A DNA stretch of 64,000 nucleotides from Tigriopus japonicus (taxonomy: Eukaryota > Arthropoda > Copepoda > Harpacticoida > Harpacticidae). The notes under the pieces are model-generated. The model saw nothing but the letters and a program-made list of their open reading frames with translations. It ran no database searches and was not told the origin of the DNA. Shown here one piece after another: positions 32,161 through 41,100 of the stretch. The position numbers and the translations under genes were made by a program. How positions within the stretch are numbered: the first letter of the stretch is position 1; each line of letters begins with the position of its first letter. The stretch is from contig CM021313.1 of NCBI GenBank assembly GCA_010645155.1, forward strand, positions 3,463,466 through 3,527,465. The letters run 5' to 3'.

Positions 32161-33060
32161 CTAGTCATTATGTTATATTTTTCCCTCTTATATACTCAAA
32201 CGAATGAGAGCAGGTATCATGCCAAAATAAACAAAAAGGATGTCTCAAAAAAGGTGACCCGCCACATGTGAAGTCAATGTGACAAAAAGAAATAATTCAT
32301 TGTGTAATATTTTCAAAAGTCACTTTAAATAATCATCAAAAAGTACGTCATCGTGTCAAATTGTTTAAAAACGCAATGTGGCAAAATAAATAGTTTTGAG
32401 TTTTTTGTTTACCGCTATGTCCTATTATTTCAAAATTTTGTCGTCTTGTCATATTTGCGAAAGTCAATTTGCCAAAATCAACAAAAAAGAATGTCATCGT
32501 GTCATATTTTCAAAATTCAATGGTACAAAAAGATATTCATCAGTGTGTTCATATTTGATCAAGTTATTGTGACAAAATCAACAAAATATTTGTCATATTG
32601 TTATATTTTTTCCTCATGTATACTCAAAAAAAATGATATTTTTCCTTCTTATATACTGAGACGAATGAGAACAAATATTATGCTAAAATCAACAAAAAAA
32701 TATTTCAATGCGTCATATTTTCAAAGTCAATATGAAAAAGTGGTCAAAAAATATGTCTGAAAAAATAGTATAAGTATAAAAATTTATCAGTGTCTCATTA
32801 TTTATAAAAAATCAAAGTGACAAAATCAACAAAATGTTGGTCATTATGAGCTATTTTTCCCTATTAATTACTGAAACGAATGAGAACTGATGTCATACCA
32901 AAATCAACAAAAATATGTCATCGTGTCATATTTTCAAAAGTCATTGTGCTAAAATCAACGAAGTACGTATCCTTTTGTCATATTTTATCCTGTTATGTGC
33001 AAAATTTGGAAAAACGTGTCATCATGTCGTCTTTTGAAAAGTATTTGTGTAAAAATCAAG
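32160..33060. repeat. AT-rich degenerate tandem array
   Basis: Recurring motifs (GTCAT..GTGTCATATTTTCAAAA, CAAAATCAACAAAA, and TTTTTCC..TATACT..AACGAATGAGAAC) repeat in a similar order, suggesting a complex repeat built of units of roughly 60 bases within a larger unit. The larger motif recurs near 32180, 32640 and 32850. Units are diverged and contain indels. No coding or transposon ends are seen. Confidence 0.6.
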
Positions 33061-33773
33061 ATTTTTTTTGTAAAAGCCAGTTCATAATGGGAAAACAAAT
33101 GTTGTGGCATTCGGCAAATTAACTTGGATAGGGCATTGGTTTTTCAAGCTTTATGCAAAAAAATGAAAAATTAATATAATTACCAAAAATAACTTCAGAT
33201 TCGGGCAATTACTCAGAATCTGGCAACACTTACTAGAAGCCTACATTTTACAATGATTTAATATTTGTCTTTAACATTAAGCCTCGTATATAAATTTAAG
33301 GAGACAAGCATGACTGTTCATTTAGGCTCACTCTTTTTAATCAATGTTTCAGTTTGCATGTACAAAATGACAAAAGGCTATGAAAAGCCAATTAAACTTT
33401 GTAATGGTATTTCGAACTCCCTTCGTCATCTAATCACAGATAAATGTAATACAGGTCTCCCGGATCCAGATTTCGGGTTGGGATAATGATCTTAGAAAAT
33501 CTCGGCGCTTTGAAAAAATCTGAACAATGGAAACCTTAGGACAGGAAAAAATGCGACAGGAAGATTCAGTACAACAAGAACATGGGGTGTAACAGGAAGA
33601 TTTATTTAATACAACCACAGAGTTCCCAGAGGGGATCTACTGAGGCAGCCCTACCCATCATTTTGAGAAAAGTGGGAGTGCCTCAGTTGAAACGTGGTAT
33701 ATCACACTTGTGATAGGCTATAACTGAAATGAACACAAAATTGACTAGGATAGAGACACATATAAGTCATCAA
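33061..33773. other. Spacer, nothing recognised
   Basis: AT-rich sequence with small frames of no recognisable identity. Confidence 0.4.
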
Positions 33774-34683
33774 TAGGGCTGAATATTTTAGGTTTTACAT
33801 AAAAACCTAGGTTTTAACCTAAAACGCCTTTTTTGGGCAATTTTTACCTAAAAATAAGTTTCCAACCTAAAATTTACTTTTTTCTCGCATTTTTCAGGAA
33901 ATTTTTACCTAAAACTAAGTTTTCAACCTAAAATTAACTTTTTTCTCACCCTAAAGTCATTTGACTACGCCCACTTGAAAATTACCCCAGTGTCTTTAAA
34001 ACAAAAAAAGGAAGAAAGTAGAAGAGTGGGAGCTACAATGTTTTTCATCTCAACAACATACCGAATTAGCTTTATCAGGTGGTTTCAGGCCGGCATACTG
34101 CCAATTAAGGGCGCTCACTGTCATTTTTTGAAGTTATATTTTTCTCTCGTCTCGTTTTCAGTCATTTCATCTCGTTTTTAGGGCGCAAATTTTCAATTTC
34201 TTTTTTTAAGTCGAAAATTTTTTAACTCGTTTTTAGGTCAAAAATTTCTGAACTCGTTTTAAGGTCAAAAATTTCTGAGCTCGTTTTAAGGTCAAAAATT
34301 TCTGAACTCGTTTTAAGGTCAAAAATTTCCGATCTCCGTGTTTAGGTCGACAATTTTCGGTCTCATTTTAGGTTTTGGTCGCATTTTTGCCACTTTCTGC
34401 CATATTCTACCGCTTAACAAATTTCACTGGCACAAACTTTTCTATACTGGCATTTTCCCCCACTGCCAAATAAAATTTTCATTGCCTTTGTCTCTGCTCA
34501 ACTGTTTTTACTCTTGCCAAGAGTAAAGTGCTGAAAAACAATAGATAAAAGGCAAAATTTGGTCTGAAAAGCCACTGTAAAAGGTGTTATCTATTCAACC
34601 TAAAAAAAACCTAAAACGTAGTTTTGGGCAACCTAATTATGTCATAATTTGCCCAAAAAGTTAACCTAAAATATTCAGCCCTA
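33774..34683. mobile_element. hAT-type non-autonomous element with internal 27-bp repeats
   Basis: A 910-bp element with about 21-bp perfect inverted ends (TAGGGCTGAATATTTTAGGT..) and identical 8-bp duplications GTCATCAA at 33766-33773 and 34684-34691. The subterminal regions repeat AACCTAAAA. An internal tandem array of a 27-bp unit (GGTCAAAAATTTCTGAACTC..) spans about 34225-34340. No transposase frame. Confidence 0.9.
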
Positions 34684-34691
34684 GTCATCAA

Positions 34692-35664
34692 CCAATGTAC
34701 AGGGTTAGGCAGAATTAGTTTTTTAGCCACAATTTCAAATGATAGGTAAAAAACATAACAGGATACCTGAAAATTGTCATGGAACACTGGACAAGGTGGC
34801 AAAAAGAGGGTAAGGACTCCCACCTTGGTCAAGGCCATTGCCTGATGATCACATTAATTCCGTCTTGATTCATGAACCAAAGTCAAAGACTAAATATGTC
34901 CCTGTAACTATTGGTTGCCACCACTTAAGGTTGTTGTTGAATACCATAGAATGAAACCCAAGAGGCATGCAAATTGTAACATTGATATCAAGACGTTCAG
35001 GGCGGTGGTTTGGCTCAGAGGGGGACATGACAAATGGTATTCTATTACGTTATGGTATTCATGTTTCACTTATTCTGTCTAACCCTGTAGAAAGATGTAC
35101 ATTTTATTTCTCTTTCACCTTGCCACATATTTCTCCTCTCTTTGAAACTAACACGTTTTGACATGACTTTGATGCTTGTTCATTTTTAAGTTTTGTGCAA
35201 CCCTTATGTTCACTTGATGGGAATGACACCAATTCAAAGAACGAATTCTAACAATCTCAATGAAACTAGTCAAACTAAATTTGACAAGTTATTTCTCATC
35301 TCCAAAAATATTCCCATGAATATGAAATTTTCGGAGCTGTTACTAAGTTTCCAGAACCCTCCAAACATTTAAAGTTTCTGGAAAACCATTCCATTCTTTC
35401 AATAACTCTAATGGAACAGATCCTTAAGTACCATCGAACCCTAAAAGTTGTCGCAAAAAGCCGGCCATCGTTTGTATGTGGACCACTTGTCATAAATTCG
35501 TTATTTCAAAAGCAAACAGTAACCTTTTCTTTATACAAAAATTCCATGCCCTGACACAATGTGGAACGATACTATTGGAAAACAATCGTGTTTACAAGCT
35601 TTCGAATCTCAAATCCTGTGGGTGTCCAGAAACATACCTAATCACTTGATTATGATTCGGGTTC
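34692..35664. other. Spacer, nothing recognised
   Basis: AT-rich intergenic sequence without a supported gene or repeat. Confidence 0.4.
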
Positions 35665-35898
35665 TACAGGGTGGCTGATAAGTCTGGAACCAGTTTTTGC
35701 CATGCAAAATCGTTCATTTCAAACAATTTAGCACTTATGATTTGTCACAACAAACGCTTAACTGTTGAAAAAGAGCCGTGTTCAACATTTTTCAAATGGT
35801 CTTACTTAGCAAATAAAAATTGGACACATTTGTGGAACCACCGACGCACGTGTAACACGCACAAACTATTCAGATATTAACACCCATACTATCTAAAG

Positions 35899-36186
35899 CA
35901 GGGGTCGGCAACCACATTTGGCTCAAGGCCCACGACATTTGATTCGTATTGTCAGGGGCCCACCAAACAGGGATTGGTAGGCTCAGGGGCCCACAAATTA
36001 GGGATCAAAGAGCTTTGGGCCTACAAGTACAGTGCTATGGATTGCTATCGGGACCACTATTTTGGACTTTCTCCATAGCTCTTGGGCCCACCAACGACCA
36101 CCTTGGGCCCACCAACGACCACCTTGGGCCCAACGACCACCCTCGGGCCCACATTTGGGCCTCGGCCCACCGGTTGCCGACCTCTG
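35899..36186. mobile_element. hAT-type MITE nested in the mariner-like element
   Basis: A 288-bp element with inverted ends CAGGGGTCGGCAACC and GGTTGCCGACCTCTG (14 of 15 matched), flanked by identical ATCTAAAG at 35891-35898 and 36187-36194. Inside, TTGGGCCCACCAACGACCACC repeats in tandem three times with decay. It lies just inside the left inverted end of the host element, so it arrived later. Confidence 0.9.
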
Positions 36187-36680
36187 ATCTAAAGGGTATT
36201 TTTTAGAGCCCCAATATTCTTGCAGAACTTTTCATAGGCTCTGAACTCGGGTATGGATCACAAATTAATACCCATTTGATTGAGATCAGGGCTTGAAGGC
36301 AGCTTCATTCTTTTCTCTCAACGTCATGGATTTTTTGCTGCTCCTGGCATCTGGGCTTCTGACACTAGTGGAAAGATTTGAAATCTTTCCTCGCCCTTTG
36401 AGAGATGTATTCTATATCTTTATAATTGTTTATTGTAATTCTGATAACTTTCTAATAAAACTGCTCATTTACATAGTTTTCAAAATCTCCTGATCTGATT
36501 TTCCTTCTTTGTAGAGTTCAACTACTGTCGTTTAATTCCTCCGGAATTCTTCTTTACGTAACTTCGTTAAATTTCGTTCAAATTTCAAACTTTTAAGACG
36601 AAAAGGAAGGTGTTTCTCTCATGAGCAACTCTTTTTCACTGAAAAAACGTTAAAATTTCCCGGGGCGACAGAAAATCAAT

Positions 36681-37289
36681 TTAAAACAAGAATAGTGTTT
36701 GGGTGGTATAACACCCAAACATCCTGAAAGAGTTAAGGCTCCGTCCTCCAATTGGGGCTCCGTCCTCTGATTGAGGCTCTGTCCTCCGATTGAGGCTCCG
36801 TCCTCCAATTGAGGCTCTGTCCTCCAATTGAGGCTCCGTCCTCTGATTGAGGCTCCGTCCTCCGATTGAGGCTCCGTCCTCTGATTGGGGCTCCGTCCTC
36901 TGATTGAGGCTCCGTCCTCTGATTGGGGCTCCGTCCTCTGATTGAGGCTCCGTCCTCTGATTGAGGCTCCGTCCTCTGATTGAGGCTCCGTCCTCCAATT
37001 GAGACTCCGGGTCTCCGATTGAGGCTCCGTCGTCAAATTGAGAGTCTTGCACTACCTCGGGGGCTTCAGAAAGTTTTATCCTCGTCTCCATTGAAAGAAC
37101 GTGGAATGCACACGAAGTTAAGTAGTTATTAAGGGTGAAGCCCCCCGAGATCATTTCTTTTTTACTGTTGACTAGCATGAGAAACATTATGGCAATCGAA
37201 AAAACATAGTTGACATTTGTCCAAAAAGTGGCTTCAAAGATCATGTCCTGGCAACCATGTTGGAAATCAACGCAAGATGGGGCCGGCAA
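36681..37289 (-). other. Unrecognised frame with a transmembrane segment and 19-residue repeats
   Basis: A minus-strand frame of 202 codons with no in-frame ATG at its 5' edge (the first is about codon 16). The unique N-terminal part includes SCVDFQHGCQDMIFEATFWT followed by a hydrophobic stretch YVFSIAIMFLMLV, then the minisatellite-encoded repeats of RTEPQSEDGASIRGRSLNQ type. The Cys-Gly-Cys-like pattern before a membrane segment faintly recalls the end of a tetraspanin loop plus TM4, but this is a guess. It could be captured host sequence inside the transposon or a chance frame. Confidence 0.25.
36737..37041. repeat. 19-bp minisatellite, 16 units
   Basis: Unit GGCTCCGTCCTCTGATTGA with variants (CTGATT, CCGATT, CCAATT; CCGTCC or CTGTCC), in 16 units filling 305 bases; one unit is 20 bases long. 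Because 19 is not a multiple of three and the unit has no stop on the minus strand in any frame, the array is open in all three minus frames and encodes a 19-residue repeat. Confidence 0.95.
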
Positions 37290-37698
37290 ATCAAGGTCTC
37301 AACTGATATTTTTCTCGGTTCAATATTTATATGGTTTTGACTAGATTGTATTTTGTTGTGAATGCACTCCAATTGCAGGTGGAGTGCGATGTACCTATTG
37401 TCTTAAATTTGTTTACCATTATCAGAAGCCATTGTCTGGGCAAATTTGGAGAGAAATTTGAAAAACTCATAAAAATGTTTTCATATAAAATATGAGTTGA
37501 ATTGTGCGTGTTACACGTTCGTCGGTGGTTCCACAAATGTGCCATTATTATCTTCTAAGGACTGCTATTGTGCATATGTTTAACATAGCTTTTTTCCAAC
37601 AGTTTTGTGTTTGGTGTTGCCAATTGTGTGCTAAACCGTTGAAAATGAACGATCCAAATAACAAAAACTGCGGTCCCAGACTTAACAGCCACCCTGTA

Positions 37699-38115
37699 CA
37701 AGTATTCATGGACCATCTGAGGATCGTCCGCAATACCATTTTCCAGGCAAAAAAGAACGAACGCCCCTGTACCTAATTTGTCATTAAACGTATTGTTAGA
37801 CAGCAAAAACGTTCTCAGTCATTGAAAAAACAATCGCTTTTGACAGACGGAAATAGAGCAACTTACTCACAACTGTTAATGGCTTTTGAAGATTGGAGGG
37901 AATTATTTAGTATGGTATCGGCAGGATGAATATTACAGTTGTTCCACGACTCCGTTCCAGCTAAAGCCAAACATCGATCGGAAGGGTCCATGGTGATGAT
38001 GAAGAAACTTAGATCGACGTGACATGTTGATTGTTCATGGCTGTCATTAATTCGGAATGGACGTACATTTGCAGGAGATCCGTGGCAATTTCCATTTCGA
38101 GTTGATTGGTCGAAC
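37699..38115. other. Upstream spacer of DEG/ENaC gene 3
   Basis: No element recognised. The frame of exon 1 is open from 38023, so a longer first exon or an upstream splice site is possible. A minus-strand cysteine-containing frame (38215-37863 region) overlaps exon 1; it is discussed under rejected items. Confidence 0.45.
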
Positions 38116-41100
38116 ATGATTCGTAATAACCATGAGCGGCGTTCCCATAGTGAACCACCCCAGAACATTCTTGACACTCAATCGAGTCTTTGGGCTGAAT
38201 ATTGCGACAGGACAAGTTTGCATGGTTTTAAGTTTCTTAGCAGGTAAGATTGACCAGAAGGCGCGATATCTTTTGCTATTCATAAAAATTTTAATGCCGA
38301 AGGGTTCAAAACGATGTTGCCGGGTGATTCCTACGTAAATTTGCCAAAACAGACAAAAACATTGCCAAAAACTTCTTTTTTTAAACATAAAAAATCCCGT
38401 TTTTCCGGCAAATTTCTCCTCGAGCTAAAATTTTGGCTGCTTTGGAATTCCAAAATGTCACAATTTTCCAAATTTGGTTAACTGGTGCAAGGGACAATCT
38501 TGTTGCAAGTGTCTCCACATCTTGCACTGTTACTAACAAGGACGAACCGATAAATGAATTTCAAATGGCTTTTTTTATTTCTTTTTGCTATTTAAAACTG
38601 AAACATTGGAAACTTTCAGGGCAGAAAACTCCAGACTTCATGTATTCGGTTGGGCTTTCGTTATCCTCAGCTCCTTCATTGGGGTCTCCATATTAGGCTA
38701 CGTCAATGTAGACGAATTTGTTCGGTCTTCGGTGTCGTTTAATCTGGAATCCCCCACCACTCCTTTAACTCAGGTGTATTTCCCATCCATCGTTGTTTGC
38801 AACATGAACTTCTTAAGGAAGTCCTTCATATACTCCTTGTTAGAAGACCCATTATTGTCCAATGTGACTTATGAGGAGCTTCACAAGACCATCTCGGACA
38901 TTTTCATCGAAGGGAAATCGAACCAATCTTCGGATTGCTTAGAGAGGCAAACAGAGATTGTAGAAATGGTTCTGAACTCCACCGTTTACAACAACATCTT
39001 TGAGGAAATCTTGAACGATTCCTTGATTGAAGAGGCCTCGTTCGGCAACATTCCCATTGCCAAATGGCGAACCTTGGAACTAGCCGATCGAAGTCCAGAA
39101 AACCGGGACAATCTCAAACGTTCCACTATTGTGGAACTCGCTTCTCAGTTTCGCGATGGTGAAATGGTGGCTTGGATTCAGTTTTCTGGATTTGGAGCCT
39201 ATTATGAACCTGGTTTTGGCACGGACATTGGAGAAACTTGCTCATGGCTCACTCCATATTGGTTGGAACCCACTACCATGCTTGATCTAGGGTGAGCAAG
39301 AAAAACATGAAAGGCAAGATTTTTTGTTATTAGGTTCTTTTCCTAGGTCCGTTCCATCTGTGTCCAATGGAGGGAACAATGGATTTCAAATGCTTCTGGA
39401 TGCAGAATCTTATGATTACGCCTCAAGTCCTTCTGGATCTGAGGGCTTTGTGATTGCCATGCTTCATCATTTAGACATTCCTATCATGAAGCACACGGGG
39501 ATTCAAATTCAAACGGGACAATCGGTTCAAGTGGCTGTCACACCCACTTTGGTAGATACTACTCAACCATGTAAGAGGAGGTTTTCGCCCAAGAAACGAC
39601 AATGCTATTTCCAAGATGAGATCGACCTTCGACATTTCCCTCACAGTCAAGGATACAGGTTGGTGGAAAAGCTGGATCAATGTCTGGAAAAATATAAACA
39701 ATCACAAAAAAACAGGTCACTTGTACTGAATTGCATGTATTGGCAGTACTGTAGTGTGATAGATTTGCTTGTGCTGAATGAGCAGTGACAATCAGTGACT
39801 GATTTACTGATTGCAAAATTTTACCTTAGCAAAATCCAATCAGCACTTTAGAAGATAGATATAATATCGGGACAAACTCATGTGTCATTATGACTACCTT
39901 TTCTGCCTGGATTTGGCTCAAAACCTTTTCACAAATCAACAGCCTAAACCCCAACAACAACACTTTATTTATTTGCATGTCAAGCCTGAAGTCATTCATT
40001 TTCATGTACATTCTGCTCAGGGTAAAAGAATGACGCCATTGCAGTTCATCCATATGACATGTGATCGTACAAAGTACCAGGACTTTTACTCGGTTATTCG
40101 AAAATCTAATCTATGGAAGAAAAGTTTTTTCATGGGAGTGTTAATAAGCTCCTTTTTTTACAAATATGGTGTATTTATCAGCAACTCAAGTGCAAGCGCT
40201 TTTTGCCTTCTTGACCTCGTTATCATTGAGAATGTTGTTATGTAAAGTCATGCACATGATTGCTGATTCTTAATTTATTTTTTGGATTGGTTGCAGATTT
40301 TTTACTACTGCTACAAGGAATGTGATTCCCTGTAAAAAAATCATTAATATACTTTACCCAATTACCATTTTTACGAAATTTAATCTACTAACCAGTTGAT
40401 GTTGGCAGATCTATACAACCCTTGAATAGTGAGTTGATAAGGAATTGGTTTAAAAAATTTATCCAACCCTGCCTTAAATGCTGTTAGAGGATCAGCTCCT
40501 ACATATTCCCGACGAAGACTAATAGGCAACAAATTGAACAATGAAGGAGCCCGATAAAGAAGAGAGGAGGACTTCATTGATCGAACTAGCCTCGATTCCC
40601 TTGGATTTGGAGGTGCTCTCAGAACGCATGTAAAACCTCTGCGATTGCTACAGCTTTGAAATATTTCTCAATAGGATAAGACTCATTTAGTGGCATATAT
40701 GATGTCAAGTAAGGTGTTCCACAAGGTTCAATTTTAGGTCCGCTCTTGTTTATTCTCTTATTGCTCATCTCCAGAAGTTTAGAACAAAAGCCAGAATTTC
40801 TTCCTATGCTAATGACATAAAATTAGTTTGTGGAAGGAATGGTCAGGACTCAAAATTTTTGTTGAGAACTTGGAGAAAGTCTACTATTGGGTTGGTCAGA
40901 GTAGTATGACATTGAACGGGATGAAATTCCGCACAATGACGTATGGGACGTCAAAATTAGGTGTTCCACTCAAAGACAATGGAGGTTGTGATATTGAGCA
41001 GGTATCGTCCATGAGGGATTTAGGAGTTGTCGTCCAAAATGATGGATAGTTTGATGAGCATATCCAGTTGAAAGTGGGGAAGGCATTTCAAACGTGCGGC

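Larger units (their letters stand above)
35667..37696. mobile_element. Mariner-like element with about 200-bp inverted ends
   Basis: A 2,030-bp element bounded by CAGGGTGGCTGATAAGTCTG and the near-complement at 37677-37696, with TA at 35665-35666 and 37697-37698. The inverted similarity extends about 200 bases (35667-35874 against 37490-37696), including CACATTTGTGGAACCACCGACG in both arms. The CAGGGTGnC end style is shared with many Tc1/mariner (IS630-like) elements. No transposase is present. Inside are a hAT-type MITE (35899-36186), a 19-bp minisatellite (36737-37041) and a minus-strand frame with one hydrophobic segment. Confidence 0.8.

Noticed and set aside
36737..37041. CRISPR or protein repeat domain
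   Set aside because: A 19-bp minisatellite without spacers; openness in all frames follows from unit length and composition, so coding is not implied.
37863..38215. Minus-strand cysteine-containing frames (SIECQECSGVV.., NCNIHPADT..) with a GTGAGT donor
   Set aside because: They overlap exon 1 of DEG/ENaC gene 3, which has direct paralogue support. The two frames cannot be joined into one domain, and no further exon was found.
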